A stretch of DNA of 39,345 nt from CAYJFG01 sp051881695 (GCA_051881695.1 JBJEQJ010000021.1:1-39345), one strand, 5' to 3'; positions 13,447 through 22,012 are shown, numbered from the stretch's first letter. A program made the numbers and translations. The notes: generated by a model not told the origin, from the sequence alone.

Positions 13447-14935
13447 TTGCAATCTTTGCAATTATTTTTTGAATCAAGAGCACATCCTGTGAGTTAAACT
13501 GACCGTCTCCGTTTATGTCGGCAAGCTTTTTCAGTTCATCGGTTAAAAGCAAAATCTTAGCCAAATGCTTTTGGTATATAAGCACATCTCTTGTGCTCAC
13601 CTCGTTGTCACCGTCAAGGTCTCCGGGAACACCGCTTGTCGGCTGACCAAGGTTTACAAACTTGATGCCGTAAGTAGTTGCATAGTTTTCTGCCCCGGTG
13701 CCGTCATAGCCGTAAATTACAAAGTCGTCTCTTTTTTTATGAGTATAATCCTCGTACATATATCCCAAAGACGCATAGCCAATGTATCTGACATTTTGCG
13801 GAACAGTTATACTTTTCAGCTTTGGACAATCTTCAAAAGAGCTGCCGTAAATACTGGTAAGGCCGTTTGGCAATGTTACTTTTTCCAGATTATCGCATCC
13901 GTAGAAAGCGTCGCTGTATATTTTTTTAACACTGCTTGGAACTGCATATGCTGTTCCCTTTTTGTTGGGATATGCTAACAGCGAAGTTGCATCCTTGTTA
14001 AATAAAACGCCGTCAATGGCGCATAGCGCTGTGTTGTTTTTATTAACGCTGAAGCTTTCAAGATTAATGCAATTCGCAAACGGATTGTCTCCGATTTGAT
14101 TAAGTCCGCTGCCGATTACAACATTTTTAAGGCTTGTGCAGTTGTAAAATGCCTCATACGATATTTTCGTAACGCTGTTTGGAATTGTTATATTTTCAAG
14201 GCTTGTACATCTTTTAAAAGCGGAAGAGCCTATAAATTCAAGTCCTTCTTTAATAGTAACACTTTTAAGGCTACTACATCTATCAAAGGCTCCGCTGTTT
14301 ATATATTTTACGCCCTTTGGAATTGTTATGCTTTCAAGAGCTGCGCAGCCACTAAAGGCAAATGAGTCAATCACCTCTAAGCTGTCGGGAATTGATACGG
14401 TGCGAAGGTTCAGACAACTGGAAAAAGCCCAGTCAATAATAGTTTTCGTTCCGGACTTTATTTCCATGGATGTAACGCTGAATGTATTGCCCTTGTAGTC
14501 ATATGCAAAGCGGTCTAAATACACAACGCCGTCCGGTTGATTAATATACCATTTGGTATTATCAAATGCAGCATTTCCAATGTGTTCAAGGCTTTTCGGA
14601 ATAGAAATATCGGAAAGGTTAGAACATTCGGAAAATGCCGAATAACCAATGCTTATTATTCCCTCCGGGAAAGTAACGCTTTTAATGCTTGTATTACTGC
14701 TAAATGAACTTTTGCCTATGCTTGTAACATTTACACCGTTTAATTTCGCAGGAATTGTAACATTTGCCGCATTGCCGTTATATTTTGTGATTTCTGTCGT
14801 GCCGTCGTCTAAAATTTTGTACTCGTAATCTCCGCTTGCCTCTGCACTTGCCGTAAAAGGCGCAATGCACATTATGCCTGCAAGCATAACAGCCGCAAGC
14901 AGGGCCGATACAGCTTTTTTAAATTTCTTTTGCAT
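13439..14935 (-). CDS. Secreted leucine-rich-repeat (BspA/LRR_5) protein with C-terminal type I dockerin
   Basis: About 498 residues. GGAGGA touches the ATG at 14941 but is well spaced for the second ATG at 14935, which is chosen. A Sec signal peptide ends at ASA about residue 31. From about 45 to 420 run LRR_5 repeats of the BspA kind (units such as LESITIPKGVKYINSGAFDRC). The last 64 residues are a dockerin: two calcium loops, DLDGDNEVSTRD (about 439-450) and DINGDGQFNSQD (about 473-484), each followed by a helix. Dockerins plug into cohesins of cellulosome- or amylosome-like complexes, so this is probably a complex-borne adhesin or carbohydrate-contact protein without an enzyme domain. The last codon (Lys) and the stop come from MITE-like copy 3. 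Confidence 0.9.
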   Translation of the reverse strand: MQKKFKKAVSALLAAVMLAGIMCIAPFTASAEASGDYEYKILDDGTTEITKYNGNAANVTIPAKLNGVNVTSIGKSSFSSNTSIKSVTFPEGIISIGYSAFSECSNLSDISIPKSLEHIGNAAFDNTKWYINQPDGVVYLDRFAYDYKGNTFSVTSMEIKSGTKTIIDWAFSSCLNLRTVSIPDSLEVIDSFAFSGCAALESITIPKGVKYINSGAFDRCSSLKSVTIKEGLEFIGSSAFKRCTSLENITIPNSVTKISYEAFYNCTSLKNVVIGSGLNQIGDNPFANCINLESFSVNKNNTALCAIDGVLFNKDATSLLAYPNKKGTAYAVPSSVKKIYSDAFYGCDNLEKVTLPNGLTSIYGSSFEDCPKLKSITVPQNVRYIGYASLGYMYEDYTHKKRDDFVIYGYDGTGAENYATTYGIKFVNLGQPTSGVPGDLDGDNEVSTRDVLIYQKHLAKILLLTDELKKLADINGDGQFNSQDVLLIQKIIAKIAIK

Positions 14936-14967
14936 TTTCATTCCTCCAAAGTTTTTTTCTTACCGTA

Positions 14968-14996
14968 ATTTTATAATATATTTTTCGTATAGTCAA
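14968..14996 (-). promoter_or_regulatory. Promoter of the dockerin/LRR gene
   Basis: On the minus strand TTGACT (14996-14991), a 17-base spacer and TAAAAT (14973-14968). The -35 lies inside a small perfect palindrome CGTATA-gtcaa-TATACG (14986-15002), which could be an operator or chance. Confidence 0.6.
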
Positions 14997-15045
14997 TATA
15001 CGGAAAAACCGGGAGTTTTTAGCGGTTAAATTTTCCGCATAAGGT

Positions 15046-15073
15046 TTGTTTTGCTCGGATTATGTGCTATACT
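15046..15073 (+). promoter_or_regulatory. Probable promoter of nfo
   Basis: TTGTTT (15046-15051), a 16-base spacer and TATACT (15068-15073), 35 bases before the ATG. The -35 is weak. Confidence 0.45.
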
Positions 15074-15108
15074 ATTATAAAACAAGTTTACACAGGAGAT
15101 GATTATAT

Positions 15109-15942
15109 ATGCTGAACATAGGCGCACACCTGTCTGCTTCAAAAGGCTTTCTTCATATGGCTGAGGAAGCGGTATCGATAAATGCGAACACCTTTCAGTT
15201 CTTTACAAGAAATCCGCGCGGCTTTAAGGCAAAGGATATTGACGAAAAGGACGTTGCCGAATTTTTGGAATATATAAGCGACAGGCAGTTTGCACCGGTG
15301 TTGGCTCATGCGCCGTACACCTTAAATGCCTGCTCCGCAGATGAAAAAACAAGAGAGCTTGCAAAAATGATAATGGAAAGCGACCTTGAGCGAATGGAGT
15401 ACATTCCCGGAAACTATTACAACTTTCACCCCGGAAGCCACGTTAAGCAGGGTGTAGAGGTAGGCATTAAATTTATTACTGAGCTTTTAAACGGTATTTT
15501 AAAGCCGGAGCAGCACACCACCGTACTGCTTGAAACTATGGCAGGCAAGGGCAGCGAAATAGGCAGAAGCTTTGAAGAAATAAAAACGATTTTAGACGGC
15601 GTTGTGCTTAAGGATAAAATGGGTGTTTGCCTTGACACCTGCCATATAAGCGACGGCGGATATGATATTGTAAATAATCTGGACGGTGTGCTTGAAGAGT
15701 TTGAGAGAGTAATAGGACTTGATAAGCTTTATGCAATTCATTTAAACGACAGTAAAAATCCTTTGGGCAGCCACAAGGACAGACACGAAACAATCGGCGA
15801 CGGACACATAGGGCTGGACGCTATTGAAAGAATAATAAATCATCCCAAGCTCAGAGGACTGCCGTTTTTCCTTGAAACGCCGAATGATATAAGCGGATAT
15901 GCAAGAGAGATTGAATTGCTAAGAGGACTTTATAAGGAATAA
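15109..15942 (+). CDS. nfo: Deoxyribonuclease IV (AP endonuclease, Nfo family)
   Basis: A 277-residue TIM-barrel AP endonuclease that cuts 5' to abasic sites in base-excision repair. The opening IGAHLSASKG, FHPGSH, CLDTCH and HLNDSKNPLGSHKDRHETIGDGHIG supply the zinc-binding His/Asp/Glu set, and FFLETP is the terminal Glu motif. The length matches the family. ACAGGAG precedes the ATG. It is the first gene of a plus-strand run to ruvX and complements the glycosylase at 6639. Confidence 0.95.
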   Translation: MLNIGAHLSASKGFLHMAEEAVSINANTFQFFTRNPRGFKAKDIDEKDVAEFLEYISDRQFAPVLAHAPYTLNACSADEKTRELAKMIMESDLERMEYIPGNYYNFHPGSHVKQGVEVGIKFITELLNGILKPEQHTTVLLETMAGKGSEIGRSFEEIKTILDGVVLKDKMGVCLDTCHISDGGYDIVNNLDGVLEEFERVIGLDKLYAIHLNDSKNPLGSHKDRHETIGDGHIGLDAIERIINHPKLRGLPFFLETPNDISGYAREIELLRGLYKE

Positions 15943-15988
15943 AGCAGATATAAGGATAAATTTAAAAAGATAAAAGCGAGGTAGGTTT

Positions 15989-16741
15989 ATGAGGTTTGAT
16001 TCACAGCTTTTTGAGCTGACAGAGAAAAAACAGCTTGCAGACGGAATTTTCGACTTTACTGTTAAAAACGGTGAGCTTTCTGCCATAGCGCAGGCAGGTC
16101 AGTTTGCACATATTGCGGTAAAGGGTAAAACACTGCGCCGCCCTATTTCAATATGCGATGCAAGCGGCGATTGCTTAAGACTTGTGTTCCAGATTAAGGG
16201 AGAGGGTACGCAGATTTTAGCCGATACAAAGCCCGGAGAAAAGCTCGACATTTTAGCTCCGCTTGGTAATGGCTTTAAAATAGAAAAAGGAAAAAGATAC
16301 GCCTTTATCGGCGGAGGAATAGGTGTTCCTCCAATGCTTTACAGCGCTAAGCAGGCTGAAAATCCCGTTGCAATTTTAGGCTTTAGAAGCAAGGCGCAGG
16401 TTATTTTAACAGAGGACTTTAAGGCGGTGTGCAAGGCTGTAACAGTTACGACCGATGACGGAAGCTTTGGAGAAAAGGGCTTTGTAACAGACGCTTTAAA
16501 AAATATAATAAACGAAATTGATGAGGTTTGCGCCTGTGGTCCTACACCGATGCTAAGGTCTGTAGCCGCACTTTGCAAAGAAAACGGCAAGCCGTGTCAG
16601 GTTTCTTTGGAGGAGAGAATGGGCTGCGGAATTGGCGCATGTCTGGTGTGTGCGTGTAAGGTGAAAAGAAACGGACAAGAGGGTTATCTGCACGTTTGCA
16701 AGGACGGCCCCGTGTTTAACGCAGAGGAGGTTATGTGGTAA
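15989..16741 (+). CDS. pyrK: Dihydroorotate dehydrogenase B, electron transfer subunit
   Basis: A 250-residue FAD and [2Fe-2S] protein that passes electrons from PyrD to NAD+ in pyrimidine synthesis. RPISICD (51-57) is the FAD site, IGGGIGVPPML (107-117) the NAD loop, and Cys213, Cys218, Cys221 and Cys237 the iron-sulfur ligands (GCGIGACLVCAC...HVC). GAGGTAGG precedes the ATG. Its stop overlaps the pyrD start by one base (TAATG), as expected for a 1:1 complex. Confidence 0.95.
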   Translation: MRFDSQLFELTEKKQLADGIFDFTVKNGELSAIAQAGQFAHIAVKGKTLRRPISICDASGDCLRLVFQIKGEGTQILADTKPGEKLDILAPLGNGFKIEKGKRYAFIGGGIGVPPMLYSAKQAENPVAILGFRSKAQVILTEDFKAVCKAVTVTTDDGSFGEKGFVTDALKNIINEIDEVCACGPTPMLRSVAALCKENGKPCQVSLEERMGCGIGACLVCACKVKRNGQEGYLHVCKDGPVFNAEEVMW

Positions 16742-17652
16742 TGGCAAGTATGAATGTAAATATAGCGGGCGTTGAATTTAGCAACCCCTTAATTGCCGCG
16801 TCGGGAACCTTTGGCTTTGGTCATGAGTACAGCGAATTCTATCCGTTGTCTGTGCTGGGCGGTATCTCCTGCAAGGGAATTACGCTTAAGGAAAGGCTTG
16901 GAAATCCACCGCCGAGAATTGCCGAAACTCCCGGCGGAATATTGAACTCCGTCGGTCTGCAAAATCCCGGAGTTGACCACTTTATCGAAAAAGACCTGCC
17001 GTGGCTTAAAGAGCAAAATACGGTAGTAATAGCGAATATTGCAGGAAGTACACAGGATGACTACTGCAAAATGGCAGAAAAGCTGAATGATACAGACGTA
17101 GATATGATAGAGCTTAACATATCCTGCCCTAACGTAAAAAGCGGCGGCGTTGCTTTCGGAACGTCCTGCACAAGCGTAAGCGCAATAACAAAGGCGGTAA
17201 GAGCGCACTGCAAAAAGCCGCTTATTGTAAAGCTTTCTCCTAATGTTGCCGATATTGCAGAAATTGCAAAGGCGGCTCAAAGCGAGGGTGCAGACGCTTT
17301 ATCGCTTATAAATACATTAACGGGAATGAAAATAGACATTAATACACGACGTCCTATCCTTCACAACAATACGGGCGGTATGAGCGGTGCGGCTGTTTTT
17401 CCTGTTGCGGTTCGTATGGTGTGGCAGGTTTCAAACGCAGTAGATATTCCGATAATCGGAATGGGCGGAATAACCACCTGGCAGGACGCAGTTGAAATGC
17501 TTATAGCAGGGGCGGACGCTTTGCAAATAGGCACTGTTTTGTTTTCTGACCCATATGCCCCGATAAAAATAAACGAGGGTATAAATAAATTCCTTGACGA
17601 TAACGGGCTTAAATCTGTAACGGAGCTTACGGGAACAGTAAAGCCGTGGTAA
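16741..17652 (+). CDS. pyrD: Dihydroorotate dehydrogenase B, catalytic subunit
   Basis: A 303-residue FMN-dependent class 1B enzyme oxidising dihydroorotate to orotate. Seen: ASGTFGFG, the NISCPNVKSGG motif with catalytic Cys, NTLTGMKID, and the phosphate-binding GMGGI and QIGT loops at the C-terminus. The ATG at 16741 is chosen because GGAGG lies about ten bases upstream and it gives the TAATG overlap with pyrK. No other pyr genes are in the window. Confidence 0.95.
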   Translation: MASMNVNIAGVEFSNPLIAASGTFGFGHEYSEFYPLSVLGGISCKGITLKERLGNPPPRIAETPGGILNSVGLQNPGVDHFIEKDLPWLKEQNTVVIANIAGSTQDDYCKMAEKLNDTDVDMIELNISCPNVKSGGVAFGTSCTSVSAITKAVRAHCKKPLIVKLSPNVADIAEIAKAAQSEGADALSLINTLTGMKIDINTRRPILHNNTGGMSGAAVFPVAVRMVWQVSNAVDIPIIGMGGITTWQDAVEMLIAGADALQIGTVLFSDPYAPIKINEGINKFLDDNGLKSVTELTGTVKPW

Positions 17653-17695
17653 TATATTGTTTATAACGAGCTTTTGTATTATTATAAAATTTTGG

Positions 17696-17733
17696 CAAAC
17701 ACTATCCTTACAAATCTTACGGGATGGTGTTTG
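17696..17733 (+). promoter_or_regulatory. Long hairpin immediately upstream of the DUF421 gene
   Basis: CAAACACTATCC (17696-17707) pairs with GGATGGTGTTTG (17722-17733), 11 Watson-Crick pairs plus one mismatch that is C.A/G.U-like, around a 14-base loop. It is followed by TTCT then the ATG at 17738. The right arm includes the only purine-rich stretch that could serve as ribosome site (GGGATGG), so folding would hide it. It could instead be a weak terminator for pyrD. Confidence 0.5.
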
Positions 17734-17737
17734 TTCT

Positions 17738-18445
17738 ATGCAGATATTAAATGTAGTTTTATCCTCCGTTGGCTCTGTTATCGCACTTTTTCTGCTTGCA
17801 AAGCTTATGGGGAACAAGCAGATTTCCGAGCTTAATGTATTCGACTATATAATCGGTATAACAATCGGCTCAATAGCGGCAGAAATGGCAACCTCGCTGG
17901 AGGGAGATTTTCTTCTTCCGCTGATAGCAATGGTTATATACGCGCTGGCGGCTGTTTTAACCTCGCTGTTGTCGAGTAAATCGGTGAAAATGCGTAAGCT
18001 GTTAACCGGCAAATCAATAGTGCTTATGGAAAACGGCAAGCTATATAAGAAAAATTTTAAGTCTGTTCATCTTGATATTGCGGAATTTATGAGTCAGTGC
18101 CGTATAAACGGATTTTTCAATTTGAACGATATAGAAACGGCGATTTTTGAAACTAACGGAAAAATATCTTTCCTGCCCAAGGCAGAAAAGCGCCCGGTTA
18201 ATCCGCAGGATTTATCGCTTAAGCCTCAAAAGGAAAAGCCGTGTATTACGCTTGTTACAGACGGTCATATTCTGTCGGAAAATCTGCATTACTGCGGCAA
18301 GGACGAGCAATGGCTGAAAAAGGAAATGCAACGCCTTGGAATAAAGCGCTTTGAAGATATTTTTCTGGCGACAACCGATAATAATGATAAGCTGACGGCA
18401 TTTGTAAAGCTCAGCGATAAGCCACAGCAGGATTTATATCAATAA
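17738..18445 (+). CDS. DUF421 membrane protein (YetF/YcaP type)
   Basis: About 235 residues. The frame is open further upstream, but the family begins as here with a hydrophobic N-terminus, so ATG 17738 is chosen. Three membrane segments occupy the first 80 residues, with the family signature LLAKLMGNKQISELNVFDYI and IGSIAAEMA. The cytoplasmic DUF421 domain follows (KSVKMRKLLTGKSIVLMENG, then a region ending near 200). Homologs occur in many spore-formers, with roles in the spore or cell envelope proposed but not settled. It lies downstream of pyrD behind a long hairpin, and ruvX follows after 17 bases. Confidence 0.8.
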   Translation: MQILNVVLSSVGSVIALFLLAKLMGNKQISELNVFDYIIGITIGSIAAEMATSLEGDFLLPLIAMVIYALAAVLTSLLSSKSVKMRKLLTGKSIVLMENGKLYKKNFKSVHLDIAEFMSQCRINGFFNLNDIETAIFETNGKISFLPKAEKRPVNPQDLSLKPQKEKPCITLVTDGHILSENLHYCGKDEQWLKKEMQRLGIKRFEDIFLATTDNNDKLTAFVKLSDKPQQDLYQ

Positions 18446-18462
18446 ATAAAAGCGGTGATTAT

Positions 18463-18903
18463 ATGATAATAATGTCAGTAGATTTAGGACTTGCCCGGAC
18501 AGGGCTTGCTATATGCGACAAAGGGGAGATGCTTGCGTCCCCTCTTTGCGTAATTGAAGAAAAAAGCCCCCAAAGGCTTCTTGAAAAGATTATGCTGAAA
18601 ATTGAGGAGAAAAAGCCTGAGCTTATTGCCGTCGGCTTGCCGAAGAATATGGACGGAAGCGAGGGCGAAAGCGCAAAGCGTGCAAGAGAATTTGCAAAGG
18701 AGATAGAAGCGCAAAGCGGAATAAGAACCGTTATGCGTGACGAACGCCTCACAACAGTAACGGCACACAACTATTTGAATATTACGGATACAAGGGGGAA
18801 AAAGCGAAAGGCAGTAGTAGACAGCGTGGCGGCAACGGTTATTTTACAGGATTTCCTGGATTACAGAAGAATACATAACACGGCAGAGGAAATGCCTACA
18901 TAA
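18463..18903 (+). CDS. ruvX: RuvX/YqgF Holliday-junction resolvase-like nuclease
   Basis: A 146-residue RNase H-fold protein of normal length. MSVDLGLARTGLA carries the first catalytic Asp, VGLPKNMDGS and RDERLTTVTA follow, and DSVAATVIL carries the last acidic residue. Family members act in 16S rRNA 5' processing and possibly in junction resolution. AAAGCGGTG precedes the ATG. In many Firmicutes this gene lies near alaS; here alaS is 13 kb away. Confidence 0.92.
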   Translation: MIIMSVDLGLARTGLAICDKGEMLASPLCVIEEKSPQRLLEKIMLKIEEKKPELIAVGLPKNMDGSEGESAKRAREFAKEIEAQSGIRTVMRDERLTTVTAHNYLNITDTRGKKRKAVVDSVAATVILQDFLDYRRIHNTAEEMPT

Positions 18904-18912
18904 ATTGCAAAA

Positions 18913-18940
18913 AAAACCGCCCTCGTATGAAGGCGGTTTT
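18913..18940. terminator. Bidirectional terminator between ruvX and the SEP-repeat protein
   Basis: AAAACCGCC (18913-18921) and GGCGGTTTT (18932-18940) form a 9-bp stem with a 10-base loop, flanked by an A-run on the left and a T-run on the right. It serves two convergent genes. Confidence 0.88.
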
Positions 18941-18967
18941 TTACAGTCGTTAATTTGAAAAAGGCTT

Positions 18968-19810
18968 TTAAAAATCATCGTCATAATCGTCAAAGCGGCT
19001 ATTGTCCGGTAAAGAAATGTCAATTTCCTGTGTATCCTTATTTTTCGGAATATATACTGTCTTGCCGTTTTGCGTTTTTCTGCCGGAGGGTCTTGTGCCG
19101 GCATATGCTTTTGCTTTTTTAAGATTATTGCTTTTCTTTTTACATACTGCAATTACAGATATAATGCCAATAACCGATACGCCCAGCATAACGCAGCCTA
19201 AAATCAACATCCACATATTTGATGTATCTTCGGACGATTTATTATTTTTGATTGCTTTGAAGTCGTTGGAATTGTTGCTGTTTAAGTCAAGCGCTATATC
19301 CCAATCAGATTTACTAAGCTCGTCAGTATCAACGTCGTTATCAACATCGTATAAATCTGCTGAATTGCTTTCCACCGTACTGCTTGTGTAGCTGTCGTCA
19401 TATGCTTCATCGGAACCGTCGGTATAGCTTTGGTATACGTCGGATTGATATGAGTCCTGCGAGGAGCTGTCATCTTCAATAAAATCATAGCCGGATGAGG
19501 GAACAGGCTCCTCCTGCGGAGGATAGCTGTAATCCGGTTCACTATAATCCGGTTCGCTATAATCCGGTTCGCTGTACTGAGGTTCGCTGTACTGAGGTTC
19601 GCTGTTATCAGGCTCACTATATACAGGCTCCTGCGATGTATCGGTATCTCCCTGATCCTCACTGTAAACATCATCGGTTATTAATCCATCGTCGTCCATC
19701 TCTCCTGTGGAGTTGATGTCCTGACCGACTGCATATGCGGTAAAGGTAAAGTTAAATATAAATAACAAAGAAATCATTGAGAGAATTAAAGCAGTAGAAC
19801 GCTTCTTCAT
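18968..19810 (-). CDS. Membrane-anchored acidic surface protein with SEP repeats
   Basis: 280 residues and no family recognised. It begins with a Sec signal peptide (about 1-27, ending in AYA). Residues 64-95 are a tandem run of five-residue units with consensus Y-S-E-P-D/Q, six or seven units. A long acidic, Ser/Tyr/Asp-rich segment follows to about 195. One membrane helix lies at about 200-222 (WMLILGCVMLGVSVIGIISV), followed by a basic stop-transfer KKK, then a cytoplasmic tail rich in Lys/Arg that ends in an acidic FDDYDDDF. The layout (long external stalk, one helix, short tail) suggests a cell-surface spacer or sensor. The repeat is also visible in the DNA at 19530-19625. Confidence 0.72.
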   Translation of the reverse strand: MKKRSTALILSMISLLFIFNFTFTAYAVGQDINSTGEMDDDGLITDDVYSEDQGDTDTSQEPVYSEPDNSEPQYSEPQYSEPDYSEPDYSEPDYSYPPQEEPVPSSGYDFIEDDSSSQDSYQSDVYQSYTDGSDEAYDDSYTSSTVESNSADLYDVDNDVDTDELSKSDWDIALDLNSNNSNDFKAIKNNKSSEDTSNMWMLILGCVMLGVSVIGIISVIAVCKKKSNNLKKAKAYAGTRPSGRKTQNGKTVYIPKNKDTQEIDISLPDNSRFDDYDDDF

Positions 19811-19842
19811 TTTGTAACCCCCATTACTTCAATTGTCAATAT

Positions 19843-19872
19843 ATAATACCATAAAGCAAAGGCAAAATGCAA
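19843..19872 (-). promoter_or_regulatory. Probable promoter of the SEP-repeat gene
   Basis: On the minus strand TTGCAT (19872-19867), an 18-base spacer and TATTAT (19848-19843), about 33 bases upstream of the ATG. Confidence 0.5.
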
Positions 19873-20002
19873 TATTAATAAAAAAATGTTTACATTATAT
19901 AGAGATTTGAAATAAATTTACATTTTAAAATTACTTTTATTTTGTTGTTTTTTTAACCTGAATTTTACTTTTGGCTTAAAAGCGAAACTTACATATAAAG
20001 CA

Positions 20003-20028
20003 AAACGGACGGAATTTGCCGCCCGTTT
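20003..20028 (-). terminator. Terminator of the foldase-like lipoprotein gene
   Basis: AAACGGACGG (20003-20012) and CCGCCCGTTT (20019-20028) pair with one mismatch around a 6-base loop, with TTTTGC following on the minus strand. It lies 26 bases past the stop codon. Confidence 0.7.
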
Positions 20029-20053
20029 GTTTTGGTAAATTGTCTTATCTGCG

Positions 20054-21169
20054 TCAGCTTGCACTGCTCTGACTGAGCTTTAGGAACATATTAGGCTGGT
20101 ATTTGCTTACAGCCGCCTCGTTCTTTTCGCACTTATATTCCTTTGCCGCCTTTTCAAGGTCGTCCTTATATTCGTCAGACTTCATCTCCTGCAAAACTTT
20201 ATATTGCTGGTCGTCTGAAAACTCATTCTTGGCTTTTTCGTTTATATCGCCCTTATATACAAGGTACATTACAGCGGAGCTGTCCTCGCCTATCTTGATA
20301 ACATCGGCTTTTCCGGTATCAAGACCTTCAATAGCCTTCTTAATTTCGTCGCCTATTGAGGAATCCTCCAGTATCTCTGTGTTTGAAACTGTCGGGTCGC
20401 TTTCAAGATTGTTTTCTTTAACATATGTTTCGGCGAAATCTGTGTAGGTTCTGTTGCCGCTGTTAATCTGTTCTTTGTAGCTGTTTAAGGATTTTGTGAT
20501 TTTATCAATTTCATTCTCGCTTAAAGCGGTGGAAACTGAGTTGCCGTCATCACCTGTGGAAGTGGAATAAAGGTTTACCGGGAAGTAGGAATAATCTGTG
20601 TAATTCTCTGTAAAAAACTTCTTTATTTCATCTGTTGATACTTCCTTTTTGCCGCCCTTTGTGTAAAGAGCCTTGAAGATTGCCTCGTACTTTGCGGCGA
20701 ATAAATATTCTGCATTATAGAAAGAGTCCTTTGAAACGCCGAGGCTTTCGTACGTTTTTCCGTAGTAATTCCATGCCTGGTCAGCGTTTGACTGTGCGGC
20801 GGAAAGCTGTTCTGCTGTAAGCTCTAAGCCCATATCGTCAAACATCTTGTTGATATTTAACAGATTCTTGCAGGCAAGCTCGCCTTCTCTTAATATATAA
20901 TCGTTTACATTTACCTTTTCTCCGTTCTGATCTTCAATTTCGGCAGAGAACATATCCTCGGGTTGTGTCGGCTCTGTTGAGGCTTCTGTGCTTGAGCTGA
21001 GCTTATTTTGAGCATAACCGTAAGCACCGGACATATAGTAAATATATGTGCCTATTGACAAAGTGTTTGTGTCGTCCTTATAGGACCATGATTCATCTGC
21101 ACAGGAGGCGGCTGAAAGCACCATTCCTGCCGCAAGAGCAAGAGCAAATATTTTTTTAGTAAGTTTCAT
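20054..21169 (-). CDS. Lipoprotein resembling a PrsA/SurA-type foldase
   Basis: 371 residues from ATG 21169, chosen because GAAAGGAAAG lies just upstream and a lipoprotein signal starts there (KLTKK, a hydrophobic stretch, then LSAASC with lipidated Cys at about 23). The body is helical and charged, with an N-terminal region like the SurA/PrsA chaperone fold (EGELACKNLLNINKMFDDMG). A later segment, about 190-330, is in the place of the rotamase domain, but I see no clear parvulin signature. Genes for PrsA-like foldases often follow mfd in Clostridia, as here after one intervening gene. A role in folding exported proteins is likely, and prolyl isomerase activity is doubtful. Confidence 0.62.
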   Translation of the reverse strand: MKLTKKIFALALAAGMVLSAASCADESWSYKDDTNTLSIGTYIYYMSGAYGYAQNKLSSSTEASTEPTQPEDMFSAEIEDQNGEKVNVNDYILREGELACKNLLNINKMFDDMGLELTAEQLSAAQSNADQAWNYYGKTYESLGVSKDSFYNAEYLFAAKYEAIFKALYTKGGKKEVSTDEIKKFFTENYTDYSYFPVNLYSTSTGDDGNSVSTALSENEIDKITKSLNSYKEQINSGNRTYTDFAETYVKENNLESDPTVSNTEILEDSSIGDEIKKAIEGLDTGKADVIKIGEDSSAVMYLVYKGDINEKAKNEFSDDQQYKVLQEMKSDEYKDDLEKAAKEYKCEKNEAAVSKYQPNMFLKLSQSSAS

Positions 21170-21211
21170 AATTTTTTTATCTTTCCTTTCGTAGTGAACA
21201 AATCGGTAATT

Positions 21212-21240
21212 ATTATACACTTTTTCGCTGAATTTGTCTA
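21212..21240 (-). promoter_or_regulatory. Promoter of the foldase-like lipoprotein gene
   Basis: On the minus strand TAGACA (21240-21235), a 17-base spacer and a perfect TATAAT (21217-21212). The 5' UTR would be about 35 bases. It gives the gene independent expression from the mfd operon. Confidence 0.65.
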
Positions 21241-21307
21241 TAAAAATTGAGATTTTTTATTGACTGTATAATTATGATGTGCCAAAAAAAGAGATTGTCT
21301 GGCGTGC

Positions 21308-22012
21308 TTATACATTTTTCCACGGGCGATTTTTTTGGAGCCATCCGTTTTTCTCCCAATACTGCCTGTCTGTATCTCCGGAGCCAAAACCTGCCTTTTG
21401 CATCATTCTCATCATATTAAACACAAGCCTTGTCTTAATTCCTGCTTTCGGCGCGCCTGCTTTTTTTAATCTGTCGGCTAATTTTGTAATGTTATTTTCA
21501 ATCTTTGCTTTTTTCTCTGCGTTTACATCTGCCCAGCTCATTGCCTGAACGCTTATTCCGTAGGATTTAATATACGGAATACCCCAGTAAAACAGGGCGG
21601 TTGAAACATCCTTTACAGCTTTTTTAGCTCCCTGACCTGCTGCGGTAGAGATTACAACGGCTTTTTTGCTGAACATACAGGCTCTCGGTCGGTGCGGCAT
21701 CCAGTATGAAAAGCTTAAATCAATAAAAGCTTTCATAGGGGCAGAGGCTCTTAAGCAGTATGTAGGAGTTGTAAAGATTAATATATCTGCTTCTTCAAGG
21801 CTTTCAAGTATAGGCGATTTTTCGGCATAATGCGGACATACAGCGTCGTCCTTTTTTACACAGCCATAACAGCCGGTGCAAAAGCAGTTTAAATCTCTTG
21901 GCAGAAAAAATTCTGTTATTTCTGCATTGTCTGCCAGCTTATCGGCAAGCAGCCTGCCGATATTATAAGAGCTTCCCTTATGGTTTTGTCCGTGAATTAA
22001 AGTGATTTTCAT
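21308..22012 (-). CDS. Flavodoxin-fold NAD(P)H-dependent FMN reductase family protein
   Basis: 234 residues from ATG 22012, with AGGAGAAA seven bases upstream; ten further upstream codons are rejected. The start ITLIHGQNHKGSSYNIGRLL is the FMN phosphate loop of the NADPH-dependent FMN reductase/flavodoxin-like family, and ILIFTTPTYCLRASAPMKAFID is the second flavin contact. A Cys cluster CFCTGCYGCVKKDDAVCPH (about 48-66) resembles that of iron-sulfur flavoproteins, though the spacing does not prove a cluster. The last 60 residues are basic and aromatic-rich. The substrate is unknown. It follows mfd by 39 bases and is probably the last gene of the glmU-prs-pth-mfd operon. Confidence 0.75.
   Translation of the reverse strand: MKITLIHGQNHKGSSYNIGRLLADKLADNAEITEFFLPRDLNCFCTGCYGCVKKDDAVCPHYAEKSPILESLEEADILIFTTPTYCLRASAPMKAFIDLSFSYWMPHRPRACMFSKKAVVISTAAGQGAKKAVKDVSTALFYWGIPYIKSYGISVQAMSWADVNAEKKAKIENNITKLADRLKKAGAPKAGIKTRLVFNMMRMMQKAGFGSGDTDRQYWEKNGWLQKNRPWKNV

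Noticed and set aside
16735..16741. pyrD start at 16735
   Set aside because: The ATG at 16741 has better ribosome-site spacing and gives the usual TAATG coupling with pyrK.
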